A DNA stretch of 64,000 nucleotides from Candidatus Bathyarchaeota archaeon (GCA_005888745.1 VBBS01000033.1:18128-82127); one strand, 5' to 3'. Positions 8,191 to 15,247 are shown, numbered from the stretch's first letter. The notes: generated by a model from the letters alone, not told the origin. Numbers and translations are program-made.

Positions 8191-8727
8191 ATGTGCGTAA
8201 TTGGCAAGAACCAATTGGTTAGCCTGATTAAGGCTTACAAGAGCATTCATCCATTTGATTACGGGCTCCTTGACGGAGATGGCTACGTTCTCACGGTGAA
8301 GGAGGAGAGGACTCTTCATTATCTGGAACACCGGAACCTTATCTCCAACGAGATTGTGTTTACTCCTCCGGAATTTGTGGCGCATCTCACCGCCAAGAGT
8401 AAGTATGGCAGAATGGGGCTTTCGTTTCTGAACGCCGCAAAAGTACATAGCGGCTTCATAGGTCGTCTCGCCCTCGAACTTGTTAACCTCAGCAACGAGC
8501 GACAACCGATTACAATCAAGAGGGGCGATCCTCTGATGCACATTGAGTTCATGAAGCGTGAGGGAGAAGCTTCACCCTACAATGGAGGCTACATGTTCCA
8601 ATTCATGAGTGAAGACGAAATCGGGGAATACATGTTGATCCTTGGGAGAGATTTCAAGACTTTGTTCTCCAAAGAGTACCTAACAAAGGCGGCTCAAGCG
8701 CGGGTTGCGCTAGTTACTCAAATCTAG
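8191..8727 (+). CDS. dcd: dCTP deaminase / dUTPase superfamily protein
   Basis: A 178-residue trimeric-fold nucleotide hydrolase. AKSKYGRMGLSFLNAAKVHSG followed by FIGRLALELVNLS matches the dCTP deaminase/dUTPase core, including the glutamate in the G-x-L-A-L-E strand used by dCTP deaminases. GDPLMHIEF fits the following strand. It should deaminate dCTP or hydrolyse dUTP, keeping uracil out of DNA and supplying dTMP synthesis. The RSS motif of most homologues reads KSKYGR here, so the exact activity is uncertain. It converges with an HD nucleotidase gene of related metabolism 68 bases downstream. Confidence 0.8.
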   Translation: MCVIGKNQLVSLIKAYKSIHPFDYGLLDGDGYVLTVKEERTLHYLEHRNLISNEIVFTPPEFVAHLTAKSKYGRMGLSFLNAAKVHSGFIGRLALELVNLSNERQPITIKRGDPLMHIEFMKREGEASPYNGGYMFQFMSEDEIGEYMLILGRDFKTLFSKEYLTKAAQARVALVTQI

Positions 8728-8742
8728 CGGGCTCGATTGTCG

Positions 8743-8765
8743 AATAAACTGGAGTGATTGTCCAT
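8743..8765 (+). repeat. AATAAACTGGA element, copy 1
   Basis: AATAAACTGGA followed by ATTG and CCAT with short spacers. A close copy with the same order of blocks lies at 12954-12974. The two sit at either side of the region containing the recombinase modules. An attachment-like or dispersed repeat is possible; chance is not excluded. Confidence 0.3.
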
Positions 8766-8795
8766 GGCCAGACCCCGATCCGGATGGTACCGATC

Positions 8796-9344
8796 TCAGT
8801 TCTTGGGGGAAATTTCGTCCAGGAGCCTCCTTAGCTTGGGATCTTTCATTGTTGCCATAGAGGACTGATAGAATTCTTTCAGTTTCGTCGCTTCGATCCC
8901 TCCCCTAGCATATTCGTTCGCCTGAAGCGCCATCTCCAGCTTATCGAGTTCGTGAACTAGCTGGGCTTCCTTACTCCTTTCGTTCTCCAGCTGCGACCAC
9001 AGCTCCCGATAAGCTCGCTGATTCTCCTGCGGAAAATACGAAAGGAGTTGTTCTCTGGCGGAGATTTTCTGAGTTCTGACGACGTTTTCTCCCCTTGACT
9101 CTTTCTCCTTAGGCGTGAGATCCCCTGTAATCGCTTCTTCCAAGTCGTGCAATAGCGCGAGCTTTAGCAATTTTTCCACGTCATAGCCTCGCCTCTCACC
9201 TTCGAATAAGCAGAGCAGCGATAGTGCAAAAGAGTGATCGGCAACCGATTCATTTCTTTGAAGACGAAGCTTCTTGAGCCAGCCTCTGCGCGGCTCAGCT
9301 TTCAATCTCGCAGCGATTTCCCAAAACTGGACAAGCTGGTCCAA
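8796..9344 (-). CDS. HD-domain protein, YfbR-type 5'-deoxynucleotidase family
   Basis: A 182-residue HD phosphohydrolase. Metal ligands are visible as VADHSF (H near residue 37), LLHDLEEAITGD (HD near 68-69) and a later aspartate in HELDKLEMAL. The order and length match small HD proteins such as bacterial YfbR, which dephosphorylate deoxynucleoside 5'-monophosphates. The substrate here is inferred. It faces a dCTP deaminase/dUTPase homologue tail to tail, which fits a nucleotide-pool role. The start is an ATG-type codon at 9344 giving MDQLVQFWEIAARLK, a normal family N-terminus. Confidence 0.8.
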   Translation of the reverse strand: MDQLVQFWEIAARLKAEPRRGWLKKLRLQRNESVADHSFALSLLCLFEGERRGYDVEKLLKLALLHDLEEAITGDLTPKEKESRGENVVRTQKISAREQLLSYFPQENQRAYRELWSQLENERSKEAQLVHELDKLEMALQANEYARGGIEATKLKEFYQSSMATMKDPKLRRLLDEISPKN

Positions 9345-9398
9345 GCCTAATTCCGCCTAGTCGGCAAACTCGTCCACAATGCCTAAAAACCCTTCACG

Positions 9399-9680
9399 AT
9401 GCAAATACGTCATCTATTCGACTCGTCAAGGCGTGGTAGATTGGTTAAGAAAATCCTAACTAGATTCGCCGTGGCAAAGAAGCCAGCTCGAACTGCGGGC
9501 ACGCAATATAGGTCCCCTCGAATTTATCTGCCTACAAAGTTGACTGATGATTCTAGCTTTCCTTTCAAAGAGGGAGATCTACTTACCATCCGAGTTGATG
9601 GGCGCAAGCTGATAGTCCAGAGGGCTCAGAAAAGCATTCAACAGTCGTTTGAAAACCAAGATACTCGGCAGAAACCATAA
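9399..9680 (+). CDS. Small AbrB-like / SpoVT-fold protein, function unknown
   Basis: The last two thirds read RIYLPTKLTDDSSFPFKEGDLLTIRVDGRKLIVQ, which resembles a swapped-hairpin AbrB domain (a P-x-x-L-turn-G-D-x-V pattern). The ORF-track ATG at 9399 adds a 24-residue basic lead of doubtful value; a GTG at 9471 starting VAKKPARTAG gives a compact 69-residue protein and may be the true start. Such proteins act as small DNA-binding regulators or antitoxins. No toxin partner is adjacent. The next gene follows after 38 bases on the same strand, so co-transcription is likely. Confidence 0.55.
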   Translation: MQIRHLFDSSRRGRLVKKILTRFAVAKKPARTAGTQYRSPRIYLPTKLTDDSSFPFKEGDLLTIRVDGRKLIVQRAQKSIQQSFENQDTRQKP

Positions 9681-9718
9681 TATCGCGCACCGCCACCCTG
9701 CCCTTCGCTGGAAGCCGA

Positions 9719-10162
9719 ATGCTAAGGGTGACCGTACAGATCACAAGCCTCACAGGCGAACGTTTCTGGGGTCAGGAGTCGCAATTATCTCCTCAAGTCC
9801 AGATTGCTGTGAACATCAATGTGGTGGGATTGGACTTGAAGAACGAGTCCACGGCGGATGCTCCGTTTGTTTTCACGGTGAATTACAATCCATCGATCGC
9901 GCAACTGAGCGTTAAAGGTAGGGCCCAAGTGTCCGGGGAAAAAGAAGAGATCTCTAAGATGATGGATGAACATAAGCAGAACAGGCCGCCTCCTGTAGCG
10001 ATAATCCAGGCTGTATCGAGCATTGCGATGGCTGAGGCGATTCTATTGTCGAGGAGTCTGGGGATTCCGCCACCACTTCCCCCTATGGGCCTGCCGCCAG
10101 AGCAAATGCAGGCGCAGCAACAGCAAGCACAGAAAAAATCCGAGCCGCGCTATACGACGTAG
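9719..10162 (+). CDS. Conserved-looking beta-rich protein with Pro/Gln-rich tail, unknown function
   Basis: A 147-residue protein. The first 80 residues alternate hydrophobic residues in a beta pattern (VTVQITSLTG, QVQIAVNINVVGLDL, FVFTVNYNPSIAQLSVKG). Then comes an amphipathic helix (PVAIIQAVSSIAMAEAILLSRSLG) and a low-complexity PPPLPPMGLPPEQ, QQQQ tail. The beta sheet followed by a long helix is reminiscent of the SecB-like chaperone fold, but no sequence signature proves it. The ATG start is clear. It is the last gene before the recombinase patch. A cytoplasmic binding or chaperone role is speculation. Confidence 0.55.
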   Translation: MLRVTVQITSLTGERFWGQESQLSPQVQIAVNINVVGLDLKNESTADAPFVFTVNYNPSIAQLSVKGRAQVSGEKEEISKMMDEHKQNRPPPVAIIQAVSSIAMAEAILLSRSLGIPPPLPPMGLPPEQMQAQQQQAQKKSEPRYTT

Positions 10163-10240
10163 TTTGATCCCGAGTTGTCTTGCGGTCCAAAATATTGGAG
10201 GATCGGCTATCTCTCCAAAAAATTGGACTCCCGCACCTGC

Positions 10241-10894
10241 TCATAGAAGCGGAATACCTTCTTCAGCCAGCACCGTTTGCACTATGGCTCGCCTCCTATC
10301 CAATGCCGTTGCGGGCACGTATCTCGCGATAACACCCAGCGGTGTTCGGTCATGCCTCTCAATGTCGTAGAATTCGAACTGGTTCAAGGGCTGTCCAGAT
10401 ATCGGAACGCCAAGCCTCTTGGCCATTATTCCATGAAACCAGTGTCGTATGCGATGCGGATGGGCGCAAGCCCAATCTTCGATTCCAATCATTCTCGCGT
10501 ATTTATGCAGCAGATTGTTAGGGGTCTGATGACTGATCTGAAACACCTTTCCACTTCTTCGTGGTCCGACGAACTCCTTTAGTCGACTCAACAAGACGGG
10601 CGATATTGGGATTGATTCCCACGCTTTCCTCCACGGCTTATCAGAGGTTGGCGCGTATCCCTTTCCGGTTATCCAGACATATCCATCGTTCCACTTGATG
10701 TCCTCAATCATGATACCTGGCAGGTGGTTTCCTTTCTGATCTCCCCCTATCGCCTCTGCTCTTCTAAGCCCGTAATCAATGTAGAAGCCAAAGAGACAGA
10801 AGTGCTCTAGGTTCTCCTTCTCGGTAATCGTGAGGATTTGAGCGAGGTTACGACTCGTAAGATCGATCTCGTGCTTAGGCCCTTTTTTTTTCAA
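10241..10894 (-). CDS. Tyrosine recombinase / integrase catalytic domain (left module)
   Basis: A catalytic-core-only tyrosine recombinase of about 217 aa. Visible residues are the first arginine in YIDYGLRRAEAIG, a beta-hairpin lysine region (ITGKGYAP), H-x-x-R in HPHRIRHWF, a histidine in IERHDRTPLG and the likely nucleophile in VIARYVPA. The ORF track begins at 10993, inside the GIY-YIG gene. The better start is a TTG at 10894 that overlaps the upstream TGA (TTGA) with a GGAG-type site before it. An A9 run sits just after this start. No N-terminal arm-binding domain is present. It shares the motif LxKYARxxGxxxW with the right-hand recombinase, so the two are related. Confidence 0.75.
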   Translation of the reverse strand: MKKKGPKHEIDLTSRNLAQILTITEKENLEHFCLFGFYIDYGLRRAEAIGGDQKGNHLPGIMIEDIKWNDGYVWITGKGYAPTSDKPWRKAWESIPISPVLLSRLKEFVGPRRSGKVFQISHQTPNNLLHKYARMIGIEDWACAHPHRIRHWFHGIMAKRLGVPISGQPLNQFEFYDIERHDRTPLGVIARYVPATALDRRRAIVQTVLAEEGIPLL

Positions 10895-11445
10895 TTTTCT
10901 CCAAGCGTTTGCATCGCAAGCCTTCGAGTATGATGTGAGACCAGGTTCGACAGGGCTTTGGATTTGAGGTATTTCGCGGGAAAGTATTTCCACCTGTCAG
11001 ACTCGGCGACCTCAACGTTGTATTGATAGTTGAAAGGTGGCTTGAGCGAGCGGATGTGTTTGATTTCCTCGAGGTCCAACTCTCCTGGCCAGCATGGGTC
11101 GCTTTTGATCGAGTTTACCGTATCGTAGCAACAATCGATTGCCTGTTTGGACTCTATTATCGCTAAAGGCCATGCTATGATACGAGAAATCCTGTCAAAT
11201 GAAGCGACGTCTGTGCGCTGAGCCGCTTTCCTAATACGGATGTTCAGATGCTCGAAGTGTTCGTCGAAGAAGGATATCCATGAGCGAACGACATCGTGAT
11301 CGGCTTCATGTTTCGCTAGTCGAGCTCGAAGATTATTGGCTTTGCCAACGTAAAGTACGAGTCCCTGCTTGTTGTAGAGGAAGTAAATTCCCGGTTCGGC
11401 TCGAAACTCACCATGATGCTTCATTTTCACGTCAAATGGCATCAT
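10891..11445 (-). CDS. GIY-YIG endonuclease-like protein
   Basis: A 184-residue protein with PGIYFLYNKQG and LVLYVGKANNLRARLAKH near residues 18-45, the hallmark of the GIY-YIG nuclease domain (Y-x-Y-V-G-K-A-x-x-L-x-x-R). The catalytic glutamate may be in LDLEEIKHIRSLKPPFNYQ. The fold occurs in UvrC, Slx4-type repair nucleases and mobile homing endonucleases. Position immediately upstream of, and overlapping, a tyrosine recombinase suggests a mobile-element role. It is divergent from the HNH/recombinase module across a gap of about 50 bases that should hold both promoters. Confidence 0.8.
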   Translation of the reverse strand: MMPFDVKMKHHGEFRAEPGIYFLYNKQGLVLYVGKANNLRARLAKHEADHDVVRSWISFFDEHFEHLNIRIRKAAQRTDVASFDRISRIIAWPLAIIESKQAIDCCYDTVNSIKSDPCWPGELDLEEIKHIRSLKPPFNYQYNVEVAESDRWKYFPAKYLKSKALSNLVSHHTRRLAMQTLGEN

Positions 11446-11497
11446 TGTCCGCTGGAGAGCGAATTTAGTCTTTCTGTAATGGAAAGACTAATGATTC

Positions 11498-11774
11498 ATG
11501 GTCAATCCCAGGCGAAACAGCATGTTTGTTGATATACCCTGCACTTCAACTAATACGTGTCAGAGATGCGGCATGGTCTCGCTCTACAGCCCTAGGAGGG
11601 GCCTGGTTTCAGGGCGCTGGGACCCCTACATGCTTGTCCATCATATCGACAAGAAATCGTAGCAATAATTCTCTTGAGAACCTCAAGCTCGTTTGCCCAA
11701 CATGTCATGTCAAAGAACATGGCAAAGAGTGGGGAAATACCGGGAAGGAAAAGAAGCAGGGACGTGTTTGTTAG
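11498..11774 (+). pseudogene. HNH endonuclease, split by a single-base frameshift
   Basis: Two frames together give one HNH nuclease. From ATG 11498 (or 11522) the first frame encodes CQRCG, then SGRWDPYMLVHHIDKK and a stop. The second frame (ORF-track 11526..11774) continues with SNNSLENLKLVCPTCHVKEH. Joined, they give C-x2-C, HHID, N-x-x-x-N-L and C-x2-C-H, the full HNH plus zinc layout. The break is at the A-run in GACAAGAAATCG near 11656, where one extra base is present. It is either decayed, an assembly indel, or read by frameshifting. It lies one base before the right-hand recombinase start. Confidence 0.7.
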
Positions 11775-12383
11775 ATGCGTGTAAGTAGAGATGGACGGGG
11801 AGAGACCTGGCTGACTGACGCACAGAAGAACCGTATTCTTGGGTTAGCCAGGATGGTTCCTAGGGACGAGCTACTTTTGGGACTTCAACTTGAACGGGGA
11901 TGGCGTATCGGCAGCATCGTGGGTTGCCACAACAGAGTGACATACACGAGAAAGAGGACGGGTGAAAAGGTTGTGTGCATCGTTGATCTTCCAGGAATAA
12001 GAAAGGAGGACGTGGGGCCGGAGACCATAATGGTCCGATTCAAGGGCGGAAGGACAGAGGCGGACTACCCTGGGAAGAAGTGGCTCAGACTCGCTCAGAG
12101 ACTAGCGTCTAAAACCGAAGAGGGTGAAAGAATCATTCCTCTTAGCGAGTGGCATTCAACAAATATTCTACGGAAATACGCAAGACTCGCGGGGGTTCCA
12201 AACTGGGACCGTCTCCATAACCACCGCCAACGGGCCTATTTCGGGACATTCTGGGCCCGCAAGACCGGTAGGGACCCTTGGAAGGTTCAGAGCCTGATGG
12301 GACACAAGGACTTGAGGGCAACAGAAGTATACGTTAAACAGCTGTCTCTCGAGGAGAAGAAGAAACTCCTAGACAAGTCCTAG
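11775..12383 (+). CDS. Tyrosine recombinase / integrase catalytic domain (right module)
   Basis: A 202-residue recombinase core. Catalytic positions: arginine in LERGWRIGSIVG (near 44), H-x-x-R in NHRQRAYFGTF, histidine in LMGHKDLRATEVYV and the nucleophilic tyrosine of EVYV. Like the left-hand copy it lacks an N-terminal core-binding or SAM-like domain, and shares RKYARLAGVPNW. It begins with ATG directly after the HNH gene stop. Such enzymes integrate or excise elements or resolve dimers. Short length may mean an archaeal minimal integrase or a remnant. Confidence 0.78.
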   Translation: MRVSRDGRGETWLTDAQKNRILGLARMVPRDELLLGLQLERGWRIGSIVGCHNRVTYTRKRTGEKVVCIVDLPGIRKEDVGPETIMVRFKGGRTEADYPGKKWLRLAQRLASKTEEGERIIPLSEWHSTNILRKYARLAGVPNWDRLHNHRQRAYFGTFWARKTGRDPWKVQSLMGHKDLRATEVYVKQLSLEEKKKLLDKS

Positions 12384-12546
12384 AATCCCAGCCTAGCAGC
12401 ATGTCAGAATGTTACGCGAGGATGTAGGAGGACAAGTAAGGCGTGATTCAGGGAAGAATTTACGTTAGAAATCTCTTAGCCAACAATCCATCTTTTTCTC
12501 TCTTCTTCAGTAACCATAAGGATTAAACGAAAGGTGAAATCGCCGG

Positions 12547-12942
12547 TTGTCGGATGCGAAACACTTGCCCCGGAGAGCCGTTCGAAGACCAGCCAAGCAA
12601 AAAACCACGATCTTGTTCAAGGCGGGGAACCTGCCTAGTACTCCGGAGGAGCTCTTCCGTCGGGTCTTCTGGAAGAGCGACTTTCTTGCCGGCGAAGCTC
12701 ACAACTTCTGGAAGGAAGTCAAGAAAGCGGAACCTAGTGGTCTACCAATCCAGGCATGGAAAGACTGGATCTCGAAAAGGGAGATGAGCGTCGGACAATT
12801 CTACAACATGATCCATGGACTTGTTGGGGCAGGATTCATCGAAAAACGCGATTCCAAATGGCATATGAGTGGAGGGTTCATGCAGGAACTAGAACAGATG
12901 ATGAAGGTCTACTCCTCGGAAAGCGGTTACGAAGCTAGGTGA
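12547..12942 (+). CDS. Putative winged-helix-like protein, unknown function
   Basis: 131 residues with a basic N-terminus (PRRAVRRPAKQK), then an alpha-rich region and a MSVGQFYNMIHGLVGAGFIEKRDSKWHMS segment that looks like a helix-turn-helix plus wing. The start is TTG at 12547. A role as a regulator of the adjacent recombinase patch is possible. It has no recognised homologue by eye. The two AATAAA-type repeats follow just after its stop. Confidence 0.5.
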   Translation: MSDAKHLPRRAVRRPAKQKTTILFKAGNLPSTPEELFRRVFWKSDFLAGEAHNFWKEVKKAEPSGLPIQAWKDWISKREMSVGQFYNMIHGLVGAGFIEKRDSKWHMSGGFMQELEQMMKVYSSESGYEAR

Positions 12943-12951
12943 AATAGATCT

Positions 12952-12990
12952 CCAATAAACTGGACCATTGCCATACATCCAATAAATTGA
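12952..12990 (+). repeat. AATAAACTGGA element, copy 2, in a short direct repeat
   Basis: CCAATAAACTGGA (from 12952) is followed 14 bases later by CCAATAAATTGAA, a degenerate tandem pair. The first unit plus its 3' flank (ATTG, CCAT) matches the element at 8743-8765. It lies in the gap between the wHTH-like gene and convergent coaD. Confidence 0.3.
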
Positions 12991-12994
12991 ACGC

Positions 12995-13486
12995 TTAACG
13001 GCGAGTCCTCAAGGCGCGCCCTTGAAGATCGATTTCCCCATTTCTAATTCTTGTCGTCGAGATCGGCTTTCCATCCCTAGCCTTAAGCAAGTCGACGACG
13101 AACAGATCTAACGGTTGGAGACCCCCCTTCCGCCTGAGCCGGTTCAGCCGACGGCCGCTCGCAACAGTGCCCCTACTGACTATCAGTGCTTGCAATTTCT
13201 TTCGCCTAGCCGCGGGTCCATAAGGCTCGCGAAGAACAGTCACTCTGGCTCTCGATGACCAGCCCCGAGTCTTCAGGAACCGGTCCAGGTCACGAACCCG
13301 AATTGAAAACGGACGAACTTTGTGTTTCTTATGGAGGGTCGCGACAAACCGATCACTTGTAACTCCGATCAAAACCGTGTCGCCCAGCTTGAAAGCCCCA
13401 TCGAGCAAATGCCGGTGGCCCGCGTGTAAAACGTCAAAGGTTCCCCCAAGAGCCACAAGCTTGTATTTGCGGGCTGATTGAGACAT
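12995..13486 (-). CDS. coaD: Phosphopantetheine adenylyltransferase (archaeal type)
   Basis: A cytidylyltransferase-fold enzyme that adenylates 4'-phosphopantetheine to dephospho-CoA. It shows GGTFDVLHAGHRHLL (the HxGH nucleotide site) near residues 14-28 and ISTTRIRNGEI at the C-terminal ISSTR position. The ORF track extends to 13603, but the ATG at 13486 (MSQSARKYKLVALGG) gives a normal 163-residue protein. A TATA-like CTTTATCCTTAAAATT lies about 30 bases upstream of it. It completes the CoA pathway encoded at 25.7-29.3 kb, though it is not in that operon. Other small nucleotidyltransferases are less likely. Confidence 0.87.
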   Translation of the reverse strand: MSQSARKYKLVALGGTFDVLHAGHRHLLDGAFKLGDTVLIGVTSDRFVATLHKKHKVRPFSIRVRDLDRFLKTRGWSSRARVTVLREPYGPAARRKKLQALIVSRGTVASGRRLNRLRRKGGLQPLDLFVVDLLKARDGKPISTTRIRNGEIDLQGRALRTRR

Positions 13487-13696
13487 GTAGCACAACCTGG
13501 CCGGAATTTTAAGGATAAAGCTTGGTCTGACAGGGGCAATTCCTTCGGTTTTCTGGAGACTGGTGCAAAAACTGTCGCACCACATCCTTGTCACATGGAT
13601 CAAGGGAGAGATGAGAGCCAGTCCTGAGATCGGGACTGATTGGTACTCTCATCCTCAAATTCGCGATCGGCCCACTAGATAAGTGAGGGGAGAGCG

Positions 13697-14191
13697 GTGG
13701 GTTCGAATTCCAGATCTCCCAAGGCTCGTCACCGGTTCGGTTTCTCTGGCCCACCCACCAGAGAGAAGGGGGACAGGATTACCACCGACGACATTCTTGC
13801 TAGCCTTACCAGGCAGGCCGAGCTCAAGCAGAAACTTGGGAAAAAGGATCAGGTGGCACTAGAGGAGATTGCAGAGACGGAAGACCTAAGTCGGTTTCAG
13901 GGGTTTAGTCCTGAACCTGAGCCCCCTTCGATAGATGCAGGAAAGACAGGCTACGGACATCTTGTATTCGTCTTCATGCTCCTAACCGGGTTAGCGATCG
14001 TTTGGTTATACAGTTCGATCTCAAAGCCTTTTGATCTCGCAAGCTTGAACGGAGTTCTTCAGAAATCTGGTGTACAAACGATTTTCGCGAACCTGTCTCA
14101 ATTAGGGATAATCGCGTTAGCCGCTCTGGTTGGTGCTCTCTGGATTCGACGCAAGAGACGAGGTTCAAGCCCACAGCTCCTCTCTCTCTAA
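13697..14191 (+). CDS. Hypothetical protein with two C-terminal membrane segments
   Basis: 164 residues. The first 95 are polar, with an acidic stretch (ALEEIAETEDLSRF), then two hydrophobic helices (HLVFVFMLLTGLAIVWLY and LGIIALAALVGALWI) and a basic tail. The only usable start is GTG 13697, preceded by a purine-rich GGGGAG site; the first codons coincide with a tRNA T-arm-like string, so the true start is uncertain. The function is unknown. Confidence 0.5.
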   Translation: MGSNSRSPKARHRFGFSGPPTREKGDRITTDDILASLTRQAELKQKLGKKDQVALEEIAETEDLSRFQGFSPEPEPPSIDAGKTGYGHLVFVFMLLTGLAIVWLYSSISKPFDLASLNGVLQKSGVQTIFANLSQLGIIALAALVGALWIRRKRRGSSPQLLSL

Positions 14192-14325
14192 GAGGGAGGC
14201 TCACCGCTTAGTCGAAGTCCGCAGTCTGTGTGATGAGGGGTCTCTGACTCGGTAGAGGCGCGCTTGTTAGTTCTAAGGGAGATTCTTTGCTGCAAGTTAT
14301 ATGATGGTGAAGACAGTCCTGTCTC

Positions 14326-14940
14326 GTGACCGAAAATATCCAGGCTTCCACGGAGAAGAAATCAAACCCATACCTGATCTCCCCAACTCTCATCCTCTCG
14401 CTCATACTCATCTGTGTCTACGGAGCCATTGGATTCCTGGTAGGTGACTTTGTCAGTCCTCTGTCGACAAATTCACCCGTACTCCTACTTCTCGCCCAGT
14501 GCGACGGTCCGCTACCTATCTATTCATGGACCTTGGTGACTTCAATTTTTCTTCATGCGAGTATCATCCATATCGCGAGCAACATACTATTTCTGTTGCT
14601 GTTCGGTTTCATTCTTGAAGAGCAAGTCACGAAAACCCGGTGGATGACGACCTTTTTCCTCACTGGTATCATGGGAAACCTCACATTTGTGGGATCCGAT
14701 CTTGCCGGATTCTTTCTCACCGGCTTCCCCAACTCTCTCTCCTTGAGCTGCGGGGTTGGCGCCTCCGGCGCAGTCTACGGCATAATGGGAGCAGCAACTG
14801 GACTCCGAGGCGTTGTCTTGATCATATTCATCGCCGGTTTGGACATTTTCGCTGGGGGAGGGTTCTTTGCACATATCGGAGGTTTGGTCACGGGGCTCCT
14901 TCTGCGAAGGTTCTGGAGTTCAGAGTTGAAGAATTTCTAG
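14326..14940 (+). CDS. Rhomboid-family intramembrane serine protease
   Basis: 204 residues with six predicted membrane helices. Catalytic serine S147 lies in GVGASGAVYG, catalytic histidine H183 in FFAHIGGLVTG, and the helix-2 motif FLHASIIHIASN supplies the conserved His/Asn. These are the rhomboid signatures. The enzyme cleaves membrane proteins within the bilayer. The start is GTG 14326, with a TATATGA box about 25-30 bases upstream. It converges with the tRNA-Gln gene 44 bases downstream. The substrate is unknown. Confidence 0.88.
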   Translation: MTENIQASTEKKSNPYLISPTLILSLILICVYGAIGFLVGDFVSPLSTNSPVLLLLAQCDGPLPIYSWTLVTSIFLHASIIHIASNILFLLLFGFILEEQVTKTRWMTTFFLTGIMGNLTFVGSDLAGFFLTGFPNSLSLSCGVGASGAVYGIMGAATGLRGVVLIIFIAGLDIFAGGGFFAHIGGLVTGLLLRRFWSSELKNF

Positions 14941-15021
14941 TCACCAGCTTCCCGGAGAAAGCTGCGCGCTTCATGCGACTGCGTGGTAGCCCGGGGGAGA
15001 TTCGAACTCCCGTCAGCAGGT

Positions 15022-15048
15022 TGCTCCAACCCCTCTGTTTGAGGGGAT
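15022..15048 (-). other. tRNA-Gln intron 2, canonical position 37/38
   Basis: A 27-base intron with an internal CCCCTC-AAACA-GAGGGG hairpin and a canonical bulge-helix-bulge at its borders, the substrate of the archaeal tRNA-splicing endonuclease. Confidence 0.88.
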
Positions 15049-15056
15049 CCAGAGCC

Positions 15057-15095
15057 GACTAGGGACGCTTCCGTGTTTCTGGCCCGAAACGCCCA
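15057..15095 (-). other. tRNA-Gln intron 1, non-canonical position 29/30
   Basis: Its 39 bases interrupt the 5' strand of the anticodon stem. Intron GGGCG can pair with CGTCC and flanking ATAG with CTAG, leaving 3-base bulges CAT and TCG, which places cuts so that exon GCA joins exon GG. Confidence 0.8.
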
Positions 15096-15229
15096 TGCTA
15101 TGCTAGACCACTACACCACCGGGCTACAGAGTTCTCGGTTGCTCTCTAACTAACCATAATAGGTTTCGTCGAACTTGATAGATCAAAACCTGACAATTGC
15201 TTGATTTAGCTGCTTTCTTCCTGCAGATC

Positions 15230-15247
15230 ATTTGCCGAACGGCAAAT
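15230..15247. repeat. Perfect inverted repeat ATTTGCCG-AA-CGGCAAAT
   Basis: An 8-bp arm palindrome with a 2-base centre, isolated in the gap between tRNA-Gln and TFB. The short centre favours a dimeric-protein operator rather than an RNA hairpin. Confidence 0.5.

Larger units (their letters stand above)
14984..15125 (-). tRNA. tRNA-Gln (CTG anticodon) with two introns, CCA encoded
   Basis: Reading the minus strand from 15125: acceptor AGCCCGG pairs perfectly with CCGGGCT, the D-arm is GTGT with an AGTGGTCTA loop, and the T-arm is GGGAG TTCGAAT CTCCC, then A73 and a genomic CCA (14986-14984). Removing a 39-base intron (15095-15057, after position 29) and a 27-base intron (15048-15022, canonical 37/38) gives anticodon stem GCAGG/CCTGC and loop CTCTGGA, anticodon CTG. 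The 37/38 junction forms a bulge-helix-bulge: CTCT pairs with GGAG, with 3-base bulges GGA and CAA. AG-CCC acceptor, GGTGGTGTAGTGG and A73 agree with archaeal tRNA-Gln. The intron at 29/30 also fits a relaxed BHB. Confidence 0.93.

Noticed and set aside
10881-10889. A9 slippery run suggesting programmed frameshift between GIY-YIG and recombinase
   Set aside because: The GIY-YIG stop lies before the run and the recombinase has its own overlapping TTG start, so slippage is not needed.
14281-14325. Possible small gene before the rhomboid protease
   Set aside because: The ATGATGG near 14300 opens only a very short frame; better read as leader with a TATA-like box.
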